The notes under the pieces were generated by a model, which made no database searches, had not been told where the DNA came from, and saw nothing but the letters and a program-made list of their open reading frames with translations. This document shows, in pieces, positions 40,835-48,634 of a stretch of 64,000 nt of DNA (its first letter is position 1; each line of letters opens with the position of its first letter). The stretch comes from JACDCY01 sp964350145. Its GTDB lineage: Bacteria > Gemmatimonadota > Gemmatimonadetes > Gemmatimonadales > Gemmatimonadaceae. The stretch is taken from positions 1-64,000 of the forward strand of contig CAYGJL010000006.1 in assembly GCA_964350145.1 (NCBI GenBank). Direction: 5' to 3'. Both the position numbers and the translations under genes were made by a program.

Positions 40835-43800
40835 ATGACAAGATCACTCGTCCGCGTCGCGTCCACCGTTGTGGTCGCGCTCCTATCATTTACCGCCGCG
40901 CCGGTGGCTGGCGCACAAGGCGTCACGACCGGCGCCATCGCCGGCTCCGTGAACGACGCGGCCGCGGCCGGTCGTCCTGATATCCGGGTCGTGGCCGTAC
41001 ATGTGCCTTCGGGAACGACGTACGAGGCCCGCACCCGCGCCGACGGCAGATTCACGATGCCGGGCATGCGAGTCGGCGGACCGTATCGCGTCACCGCGAC
41101 GGCCATCGGCTTCGAGGCGGACGTCAGGGAAGACGTGTTCGTCAATCTTGGCCAGACGACCGACCTCAGGTTCACGCTGCGTGAGGCGGCCGTCCAGCTC
41201 GGCGCAGTGACCGTCACGGCGGAAGGGGAGACGGTGTTCAGCTCCGCCCGTACGGGCGCCGCGACCTCAGTTGGCCGTGAAGCCATCTCCCGGCTGCCGA
41301 CGATCTCCGGCCGGATCGAGGACTTCGCCCGCCTGACGCCGCAGTACAGCGGCTCGGGTTTCGGCTTCTCCTTTGCCGGCCAGGACAACCGTCTGAACAA
41401 CGTCACGGTGGACGGCTCGTACTTCAATAATTCGTTCGGTCTCGCCGGCCAGCCGGGCGACCGGACCGGTGTCGCGCCGATCTCGATGGACGCGATCGAG
41501 CAGCTCCAGGTCAACATCGCGCCATACGACGTCCGACAAGGCAACTTCGTCGGCGCCGGCGTGAACACGGTTACGAGGAGCGGCACGAACCAGATGCGAG
41601 GCTCGCTGTACTGGGCATTCCGTGACAACCGCAAGCTGCTGCACGGCACGGATGCTGGCGAGAACGAGGTCAACCCGGGCGAGTTCAACTTCAGGAAGGT
41701 CGGCCTGAGCATAGGTGGTCCGATCATTCCGAACCGGCTTTTCTTCTTCGTCAATTATGAAGTCGACGGCCTGACGTCACCGGGAACCACTTTCCGCGCC
41801 AATACCGGCGGGGAGCCTGTCGAAGGAGGTGTGACACGGGTCCTGGCCTCCGACCTGGACAACCTGAGCAGCTATTTGCGTACCAAGTTCGGGTACGAGA
41901 CCGGCGGTTATCAGGGCTACGACAACAAGACGCCGGCCATGCGGTTCCTCACGAAGTTTGACTTCAACGTCAACGACAGAAACAAGCTGAGCTTGCGGTT
42001 CAACGTTCTAGAGTCGGACACGGACGTTCTCATGTCGAACTCCTCGTCGCTCGGCTTCGGCAGCCGCAGAAGCAACTCCCGCGGGCTGAATTTCGAGAAC
42101 TCGAACTACAAGATTCTGGAGAACATCAAATCGGTGGCCGGTGAATGGAACTCGACATTCGGCACCGACATGTCGAACAACATGGTCGTCGGCTACTCCA
42201 GCCATGACGAGAGCCGTGGGTTCAACGGCACCTTCTTCCCGATGGTGGACGTTCTCAACAGCGGCTCCGTATACACTTCCTTCGGATTTGAGCCGTTTAC
42301 TCCGAGCAACGAGCTCCGCTATAACAGCATCCAGTTTCTCAACAACCTGACGAAACACGGAGTAAATCACGAGCTCACGGCGGGCGTCAGCGCCGAGTGG
42401 TACGAGTCGGAGAACGTGTTCTTCCCGGGCTCGCAGAGCGCGTACGTCTACAACTCGCTGTCCGATTTCTATACGGACGCGAACGACTATCTCGCCAATC
42501 CGAATCGCACCGTGTCGCCGGTGACATTGCGCCGATTCCAGGTCCGCTGGTCCAACATTCCGGGGCAGGACAAGCCCGTTCAACCGCTCGAGGTGTTCTA
42601 CGCCGGCATTTATGGGCAGGATCAGTGGCGCGTTAGTGACAAGCTCCGCCTCACGTTCGGCTTGAGGTTCGACGTGCCGCGCTTCAGCGAGACCGGAATA
42701 GAGAACCCGGCCGTTCCGGGCCTCACATTCCGAGATGAATTTGGCGCTCCGGTCAGATTCTCGACCGCCAAGATGCCGGGCAGGAACATATTGGTTTCTC
42801 CACGGTTTGGCTTCAATTGGGACCCGACCGGCACGCGCAGCACGCAGGTACGTGGCGGTACCGGAATCTTCACAGGGCGTCCGGCGTATGTGTGGATCTC
42901 CAACCAGATCGGCGAAAACGGCATGCTGACCGGATTCGAGCAGTTGGACAACACGCGGGCCAGGCCCTTCCATCCCAACCCGGACCACTACAAGCGTGGC
43001 GCGACCGGCGCCCCCGCGTCGAGCTACGGTCTCGCGGTTACCGATTCGACGTACAAGTTTCCGCAGCTCTGGCGGACCAACGTCGCGGTCGACCAGCGCC
43101 TGCCATTCGGGCTCGTCGGCACCGGTGAGTTCCTGTACAGCCGGGACGTGAACGGTGTGTACTACATCAACGCCAACCTGGCTCCGAACCAGTCCAGCTT
43201 CTCGGGCGCCGATAACCGGCCGCGGTGGGTCGGGGGCAACAGACTCAACAGCAACATCACCAGCGCGATCGTCCTGAAGAACCAGAACGACGGTTATTCA
43301 TGGAACCTCGCGGGGTCGCTCGAGAAGCCTTTCGGCGCCGGCACGTACGTGAAGGCGGCGTACAGCTACGGTGTCGCGAAGAATACCGTCGATCCTGGCT
43401 CGATCGCGTTCGGGTCGTGGAACAACAACCCGCACTCAGGCAATCCAAACAGGCCGGGGTTGGCGTACGCGGGTACTTCGCCGGGGCATCGCTTCTTCCT
43501 GGCCGGCTCGATTCGAAGGGAGTATTTCAGCTTCGGCGCATCTACCGCGTCGATCTTCCTCGAGAACCGCACCATTGGGAACACGAGCTATACCTTCAGC
43601 GGTGACTTGAACGGCGATGGTGGTTTTAGCAACGATCTCATCTACATCCATCGGGACGTGTCCGAGATGAACTTCCAGGAGTACACTGCTGGCAGTGTAA
43701 CCTTCACCGCGGCACAACAGGCCGCCGCTTGGGACGCTTACATCAAGCAGGATGAGTATCTCAGCGCGAACAGAGGCAAGTACGCCGAGCGCAACGCCGT

Positions 43801-44116
43801 GTTTCTTCCCAGGGTCACGAGAGCGGACTTCAGCCTTTCGCAGGAGGTCTTCGGGAGCGTCTCCGGAAACCGGAATTCCCTGCAACTGCGGCTGGACTTC
43901 CTCAACGTGGGAAATCTCCTCAACAAGAATTGGGGCATAGGCCAGCGAATGGTGGAAAACCAGCCGTTGATCGCTCGCGGCGCCGACTCGCAGGGAAGGG
44001 CTCTCTACCGGTTGGAGAATGTCGATGGTAAGCTCCTGTCCAAGACCCTGGAGCCGACCGCCGGAACCGGGGACGTTTACCGGATTCAGCTGGGCGTGAG
44101 GTACAACTTCAACTAA
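40835..44116 (+). CDS. TonB-dependent receptor with N-terminal carboxypeptidase-regulatory-like domain
   Basis: This 1093-aa outer-membrane protein starts at ATG 40835, with GAGAGGG upstream and a Sec signal (MTRSLVRVASTVVVALLSFT to AGAQG). Residues ~28-115 form a CarboxypepD-regulatory-like domain (GAIAGSVNDAAAAGRPD), then a plug (SVGREAISRLPT, LNNVTVDGSYFNNSFG, VEQLQVN-like segment) and a long Tyr/Asn/Gly-rich beta-barrel ending RIQLGVRYNFN. It imports large ligands using TonB energy; peptides or glycans are plausible. An upstream in-frame GTG/ATG at 40703 lacks a signal. A strong terminator follows. Confidence 0.92.
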   Translation: MTRSLVRVASTVVVALLSFTAAPVAGAQGVTTGAIAGSVNDAAAAGRPDIRVVAVHVPSGTTYEARTRADGRFTMPGMRVGGPYRVTATAIGFEADVREDVFVNLGQTTDLRFTLREAAVQLGAVTVTAEGETVFSSARTGAATSVGREAISRLPTISGRIEDFARLTPQYSGSGFGFSFAGQDNRLNNVTVDGSYFNNSFGLAGQPGDRTGVAPISMDAIEQLQVNIAPYDVRQGNFVGAGVNTVTRSGTNQMRGSLYWAFRDNRKLLHGTDAGENEVNPGEFNFRKVGLSIGGPIIPNRLFFFVNYEVDGLTSPGTTFRANTGGEPVEGGVTRVLASDLDNLSSYLRTKFGYETGGYQGYDNKTPAMRFLTKFDFNVNDRNKLSLRFNVLESDTDVLMSNSSSLGFGSRRSNSRGLNFENSNYKILENIKSVAGEWNSTFGTDMSNNMVVGYSSHDESRGFNGTFFPMVDVLNSGSVYTSFGFEPFTPSNELRYNSIQFLNNLTKHGVNHELTAGVSAEWYESENVFFPGSQSAYVYNSLSDFYTDANDYLANPNRTVSPVTLRRFQVRWSNIPGQDKPVQPLEVFYAGIYGQDQWRVSDKLRLTFGLRFDVPRFSETGIENPAVPGLTFRDEFGAPVRFSTAKMPGRNILVSPRFGFNWDPTGTRSTQVRGGTGIFTGRPAYVWISNQIGENGMLTGFEQLDNTRARPFHPNPDHYKRGATGAPASSYGLAVTDSTYKFPQLWRTNVAVDQRLPFGLVGTGEFLYSRDVNGVYYINANLAPNQSSFSGADNRPRWVGGNRLNSNITSAIVLKNQNDGYSWNLAGSLEKPFGAGTYVKAAYSYGVAKNTVDPGSIAFGSWNNNPHSGNPNRPGLAYAGTSPGHRFFLAGSIRREYFSFGASTASIFLENRTIGNTSYTFSGDLNGDGGFSNDLIYIHRDVSEMNFQEYTAGSVTFTAAQQAAAWDAYIKQDEYLSANRGKYAERNAVFLPRVTRADFSLSQEVFGSVSGNRNSLQLRLDFLNVGNLLNKNWGIGQRMVENQPLIARGADSQGRALYRLENVDGKLLSKTLEPTAGTGDVYRIQLGVRYNFN

Positions 44117-44152
44117 CGCCGCCATGGGTTAGCCGGAGCAGTGCTTCGCAAG

Positions 44153-44183
44153 AAAAAATCCCGCCTCACGGCGGGATTTTTTT
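44153..44183. terminator. bidirectional intrinsic terminator
   Basis: TCCCGCC (44159-44165) and GGCGGGA (44170-44176) form a perfect stem with loop TCAC, preceded by six A and followed by seven T. It can terminate both the TonB-dependent receptor (plus) and mlaD (minus). Confidence 0.93.
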
Positions 44184-44191
44184 CGTGTTGG

Positions 44192-45073
44192 CTAGAAGAT
44201 GCTGAGGTTGATGTAGCGCCGCGGATTGCGCTGAAAGTCCAGCGTCAGCGAATCCACGCGGGTCACGAGGCGGCGGACGTCGTTGTATAGCGCGGGGTCG
44301 GTGAGCAGCTTGCCGGCCGTGCCTTCGCCGCTGTCGAGCTTGGCCAGCGTCGAATTCAGTTGCGCGGACGTGCGGCTGAGCTCGGCGGACAGCTCCACAA
44401 CGTTGGCGCTTGCCGCCTGCATGTTGCGCAAGGTGGAATCGACCTTAACAGGATCTACCGCGGCAGCCGCGCGTCGGAGTGAGGCCATGGTAGCGTCTAA
44501 CTGACGCGATTGCGCTGCCACGACCGCGCTCAGCTGATTCACCAGCCGGTTTGTTCCGGCCAGCGTGGCTCGTAATTCGGCGAGGCCGCGGCCCAACACC
44601 AGCTCCCGCTCGAACTCCCGGGTGATCGCCTGCACCGAGCCCGCGATCGAATCCGCCTTGGCCGCCAGTTGATCGACCCCCGGCGGGCTTGGGGCCACGG
44701 GAAGGGTGTCGCGCTCGGCGTGAGTCACCGTGTTCGGCCGCCCCGGCACGAGCGCCACGGACTTGTCGCCGAAAAAGCCAGCTGGGATGACCGAGGCGCG
44801 CGTGCCTTTCGGCACCTTGTAGTCGCCGGTTATCCTGAGCGTCGCGACGACTCCGCCCGTCGGGACGAACTCGACCTTGTCCACGTAGCCGGCGGTCACG
44901 CCCGAGAGCAGAACCGGCTGCCCGCGCTTGAGCCCTTCGCCCCACGGGAACTTGGCGTATAGCGGATAACCCCGCTCCAGCCCGCCCTGCGACAGCCACA
45001 CCGTCCCGGCGATGGCCACGATCAGGCCGATCGTGACGATGATGCCCACGAGAACCTCGTCGCGCCGCTTCAT
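44192..45073 (-). CDS. mlaD: MlaD/MCE-domain lipid-transport protein
   Basis: This 293-aa protein has an N-terminal transmembrane helix (residues ~8-28) and an MCE domain (LYAKFPWGEGLKRGQPVLLSGVTAGYVDKVEF, ATLRITGDYKVPKGT, SVIPAGFFGDKSVALVPG). A C-terminal helical region with repeated Ser/Leu/Thr follows (VVELSAELSRTSAQLNSTLAKLDSGEG). It is the periplasmic substrate-binding part of an ABC lipid transporter maintaining outer-membrane asymmetry. The MlaE permease gene lies 104 bp upstream with a hairpin between; no MlaF ATPase is encoded here. Confidence 0.92.
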   Translation of the reverse strand: MKRRDEVLVGIIVTIGLIVAIAGTVWLSQGGLERGYPLYAKFPWGEGLKRGQPVLLSGVTAGYVDKVEFVPTGGVVATLRITGDYKVPKGTRASVIPAGFFGDKSVALVPGRPNTVTHAERDTLPVAPSPPGVDQLAAKADSIAGSVQAITREFERELVLGRGLAELRATLAGTNRLVNQLSAVVAAQSRQLDATMASLRRAAAAVDPVKVDSTLRNMQAASANVVELSAELSRTSAQLNSTLAKLDSGEGTAGKLLTDPALYNDVRRLVTRVDSLTLDFQRNPRRYINLSIF

Positions 45074-45108
45074 CGGTTGGTATGCAATGTCATTGGATGG
45101 CCATGAAT

Positions 45109-45176
45109 AAGCTGTTGGCTATTGGCTGTTGGCTGTTGGCTCAGCTAATAGCCAATAGCCAAGAGCTAACAGCTGT
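45109..45176. repeat. hairpin of GTTGGCT/ATTGGCT 7-bp units
   Basis: The left arm (45110-45142) repeats GCTGTTG and GCTATTG units; the right arm (45143-45176) repeats AATAGCC and AAGAGCT. The arms pair imperfectly over about 33 bp with a short loop. It occupies nearly all of the 104 bp between mlaE and mlaD on the same strand, so it may attenuate or process the mRNA. Confidence 0.78.
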
Positions 45177-45177
45177 C

Positions 45178-45936
45178 TCAAATCAGGTACCGGGCGAGGA
45201 CCATCGCCGTGAGCGCGTCGAGCATCAGTATTGCCACGGAAGTTACGACTACGGCGCTGGCGGTGCTCCGGCCTACTCCCTCGGCGCCGGACTCGGCGAA
45301 AAAACCCTCGTACGCGCAGAAAAACGCGATCGCCGTTCCGAACAGCGTAGCCTTGAGCAGGCTGTAGACGACCTGGAAGGGACCGAAGGAAAGCCGCAAT
45401 CCTTCCACGAAAGTAGCGGAATCAACGCCGACGCTTTGGGCCGCGTACATGCCGGTCATGATCCCGATCGAATCCGCGAATATCGTGAGCAGGGGAACCA
45501 TGATGATGGAAGCGATCAGGCGTGGCACGACGAGATACGCCACGGGATCGTACGCCAGCGTCTCGAGCGCGTCTATCTGCTCGGTGACGCGCATCGTGCC
45601 GAGCTCCGCGGTAATGCGCGCCCCGACGCGCCCCGTCAGCACCAGCGCGGTAAGCAGCGGGCCGAGCTCAAGCACGATGGACTGGCGCGTGATCAATCCC
45701 ACGACGTTCAGCTCGACGCCGGGAAGCAGCTGGAATCTCGTCTGCACGGCGGTGACCGCGCCGATGAAGGCCGCGACCGCGGCCACCAGCGGGATGGAGT
45801 CCACGCCCATCTTCCGCATCTGGCCGATGATCTCGGGGCCGTACGTCCGCGGCGACGTCGCGCCGCGGCCGATGTCGCGCGCGAAGTACCCGCGCGCGCC
45901 GATGCCCCCGAAGATGTTGCCGACGGCCTCGATCAA
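45178..45936 (-). CDS. mlaE: MlaE-type ABC lipid transporter permease
   Basis: This 252-aa membrane protein matches MlaE: YGPEIIGQMRKMGVDSIPLV, QTRFQLL, VGARITAELGTMRVTEQIDALETLAYDPVAYLVVPR, and LLKATLFGTAIAFFCAYEGF. The start is TTG 45936, inside the LptG stop (TTGA overlap), giving the expected length and linking the transporter to the LPS-export genes. It pairs with MlaD; the ATPase partner must be elsewhere. Confidence 0.92.
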   Translation of the reverse strand: MIEAVGNIFGGIGARGYFARDIGRGATSPRTYGPEIIGQMRKMGVDSIPLVAAVAAFIGAVTAVQTRFQLLPGVELNVVGLITRQSIVLELGPLLTALVLTGRVGARITAELGTMRVTEQIDALETLAYDPVAYLVVPRLIASIIMVPLLTIFADSIGIMTGMYAAQSVGVDSATFVEGLRLSFGPFQVVYSLLKATLFGTAIAFFCAYEGFFAESGAEGVGRSTASAVVVTSVAILMLDALTAMVLARYLI

Positions 45937-47018
45937 GTTCGCACCCGCAGGAAGAGATACGCGCCGGTCACGCCGAAGAGAATACTCGGTATCCAGGCCG
46001 CGAGGTCGGGAGGGAGCAGCCCCTTCGAGCCGATGGCCTTGGTGAGCTGGATCAGCACCAGGAAGATCATCGTCGTCGCGAGACTGATGCCGATCCCGTA
46101 CGCCGCGCCGCCGCGCTGAGTGCTGGTCGCGAGCGGAGCGCCGAACAGCAGAATCACGATGCACGTCACCGGCACCGCGATCTTGAGCATCCGCTCGACG
46201 CGCAGCTGATTCACGTCCGCGCCCGACCGCTCCATGGCCCGGATGAACCGCCCCAGCTCGGCAAACCGCATCTCCTCCGGCGCCTTCGGCGATGCCGTCA
46301 GCTCCACCGGCCGCTGGTTGAAGTAACGGGCGCGCGCCGAATCGAAGGTGAACGTGATGTTGCGGGACGCGTCCGGAATGACGTGCATGACGCCACCTTT
46401 CAGCAGCCAGCCGCGCCCCGGCTCGTACGCGCCGCTGGTGGCCGACAGCACGTAGCTGGGATACTCGGGCCCGGCGCCCTTGCGCTCGATGTCGATTCCG
46501 TGCACGGTGCGCTCGCTCACGCGCAGTGCTCCGATCTTGTACACTCGTCCCTGCTCGGCGGCATACGCGAAGTTGAACCGCTCGTTCCCTCTCGCGAACT
46601 GATCCGCCTGCAGCAATTCCTGTCGCTTCCGGTTGGCGAACGGCGCCAGTTCTCCGAGTACGAGTCCGGCGACGGTCGCGAACAGCGCGCCCGCGAAGAT
46701 CGGCGCGATGACGCGGTAGAAGCTGATACCGGACGCCTTGGCCGCGGTGATCTCCGAGTGGCGGGTGAGCGCGCCGATCGAGAACACGGTCGCGAAGAGA
46801 ACCGCCGCTGGCAGGATCAAAAACACGGAATCGGGCAGCCAGTACACGTAGCTGAGCAGCAGATCCGTCTGCGTCAGCTCCCGGTTGAGGTAGGTGTCGA
46901 GGTTGTCGGTCAGGTCGAATATGATCAGCAGCAGTGGGAAGCCGAGGGCCGTCGTCACGAAGATCTTCCAGAATTCGCCGAAGACGTACCTGTCCAGCGG
47001 GCGCACGCGCAATCTCAT
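45933..47018 (-). CDS. lptG: LptG-like LPS-export permease (YjgP/YjgQ family)
   Basis: This 361-aa inner-membrane protein has six helices and a periplasmic beta-jellyroll. The N-terminus (RPLDRYVFGEFWKIFVTTALGF), the AALFATVF-type helix and the SEITAAKASGISFYRVIAPI coupling segment match the family. With LptF and an LptB ATPase encoded elsewhere it drives lipopolysaccharide (or equivalent glycolipid) to the outer membrane. Its start overlaps the lptF stop (ATGA). Assignment as G rather than F rests on order and on the longer partner upstream. Confidence 0.88.
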   Translation of the reverse strand: MRLRVRPLDRYVFGEFWKIFVTTALGFPLLLIIFDLTDNLDTYLNRELTQTDLLLSYVYWLPDSVFLILPAAVLFATVFSIGALTRHSEITAAKASGISFYRVIAPIFAGALFATVAGLVLGELAPFANRKRQELLQADQFARGNERFNFAYAAEQGRVYKIGALRVSERTVHGIDIERKGAGPEYPSYVLSATSGAYEPGRGWLLKGGVMHVIPDASRNITFTFDSARARYFNQRPVELTASPKAPEEMRFAELGRFIRAMERSGADVNQLRVERMLKIAVPVTCIVILLFGAPLATSTQRGGAAYGIGISLATTMIFLVLIQLTKAIGSKGLLPPDLAAWIPSILFGVTGAYLFLRVRT

Positions 47019-48631
47019 GGTGTCGCCCGGCGCCGCTCGAGGCGGATTCCGACGCGCGCGACGTGCCGCGCCATCCAGGCGCGAAAGGCGTCGGCCATCT
47101 CTCGCGCGTCACCGCCGCGTGACGTCGCCGATTCGGTGCCAAGCTTGGCCAGCAGCACCAGCCCCGCCGCGCCGAACAGGATGTTGGCTCCCCACATCGC
47201 GAGTGCGGGCGGGACGATTCCGCGGTTGCCGAGCGACTGGCCGCCGATGAGGGCCACGTAGTACAGCCCGAAGACGCCGATGCTCACGCCGATCGTGAGA
47301 CCCACTCCGCCGCGGGGAAAACGGAGCGCGATCGGCGCGCCCAGAAGGACGAACACGATGCACGCCACCGCGAGCGCGAACTTCTTGTGGATCTCCACCG
47401 AGTAGAGGTTCATCACCCGGGCGGCCTCGGTCATCCTGACGCGCGACGCGTCGAGCAGCGCCGGCAGCACCGCCTGTGACTCCGAGGGAACGGGCGAGAC
47501 GCGGGGAGGAGCATCGGACGCGGCGCGCTTCTGCACCGAGCGCACCGCCATTGGGGTTCCGTCGGCGTCGGGCGTGACGTCGAGACCGCCGGCCGAGAGT
47601 CCCATGGACGGCGCGACCGTCGTCGCCGCGGCCGAATCCGGCCGATCCCCGCCGAACGCTCCGACCGAACCGAGCAGAGCGCAGTAGGCGCCGCCGAACG
47701 AACGGTCGTCCGGCGGCTTCTGCCCCATCTCCTGCACCTCGCGGCTCACTTTGACGTTGGCGGCCTTAGCGGCGCGTAGCCGCTCGGCGAACTCCCCCTG
47801 CGCGTCGGTGTAGCTCTTCTGGGCGTCACGTCGCGCCCGCTCCATCTCGCAAACCGTCATCTCCCGCTCGCCCTTGTACGTCCCCGCCGGCTTCTCCCGG
47901 AATTGATTCCCAACGTCGCGCACCCGCACCAGGTCCACCTCGAAGAAGAGGCGCTGCAGCTGTGTCGGATCGGCGGCGGGCACGTCCTGCAGCGCGCCGT
48001 CGTACAGCGTCATCAGGAGGTCGGACTGGTCGGTCGACATCGCCATGTTGCCGCTGTCCGCGTGAATCGTGCGCCGCCGTCCCGCGTCGCCGAAATCGTA
48101 GATTGTGATCTCGCGCATGCGGTTCGAGTTCTTGTCAATGTGGCCGGCGCGCAGGTAGAACTTGCCCTGGCTGAGCTCGTTGATCACCTGCTCCCGGAGC
48201 GCGAACGTCGGCTTCTTCTGCGCGATGTCGCGGTGCAGCACGGCGAGCCGGTGGTTCGCGCGCGGCATAACCTGGTCGTTGAACAGGATCATGCCAAGAG
48301 TGATCACCGACGCGGCGAGGATCACCGGAGCCATGATCCGCCGGAGTCCCACTCCGCTCGACTTCAGCGCGGTGATCTCGTTGTCCGCGGCTAGCCGGCT
48401 GAACGCGTACAGCGTAGAGATGAGCACCGCCATCGGCAGAGTCATCGCGAAGATGAACGGGACCGTGAGGCCCACGAACTCACCGATCACCGACCACGGC
48501 AGCCCCTTGCCGGCCAGTTCGCCGAACCGCTTGGCGACGTAGTTGAGGAGCAGCATGGACGTCAACGCCGATATGGCGAAGGTGAGCGGTCCGACGTGCT
48601 CCTTGAGAACGTACCGGTGAAGTATCTTCAC
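47015..48631 (-). CDS. lptF: LptF-like LPS-export permease with long periplasmic insert
   Basis: This 538-aa protein starts at GTG 48631 with the canonical KILHRYVLKEHVGPLTFA; SRLAADNEITALKSSGVGLRRIM is the coupling region. It is markedly longer than typical members (about 360-400 aa). After the jellyroll a charged, probable coiled-coil insert (residues ~260-320, MERARRDAQKSYTDAQGEFA) and a Ser/Ala/Pro-rich segment to ~425 precede the last three helices. Such inserts are unusual; the function is unknown. The start lies 3 bp from that of sprA. Confidence 0.88.
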   Translation of the reverse strand: MKILHRYVLKEHVGPLTFAISALTSMLLLNYVAKRFGELAGKGLPWSVIGEFVGLTVPFIFAMTLPMAVLISTLYAFSRLAADNEITALKSSGVGLRRIMAPVILAASVITLGMILFNDQVMPRANHRLAVLHRDIAQKKPTFALREQVINELSQGKFYLRAGHIDKNSNRMREITIYDFGDAGRRRTIHADSGNMAMSTDQSDLLMTLYDGALQDVPAADPTQLQRLFFEVDLVRVRDVGNQFREKPAGTYKGEREMTVCEMERARRDAQKSYTDAQGEFAERLRAAKAANVKVSREVQEMGQKPPDDRSFGGAYCALLGSVGAFGGDRPDSAAATTVAPSMGLSAGGLDVTPDADGTPMAVRSVQKRAASDAPPRVSPVPSESQAVLPALLDASRVRMTEAARVMNLYSVEIHKKFALAVACIVFVLLGAPIALRFPRGGVGLTIGVSIGVFGLYYVALIGGQSLGNRGIVPPALAMWGANILFGAAGLVLLAKLGTESATSRGGDAREMADAFRAWMARHVARVGIRLERRRATP

Positions 48632-48634
48632 GGC

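Noticed and set aside
45937..47142. Extension of the mlaE frame
   Set aside because: It overlaps lptG in another frame; TTG 45936 gives the family length and a TTGA overlap.
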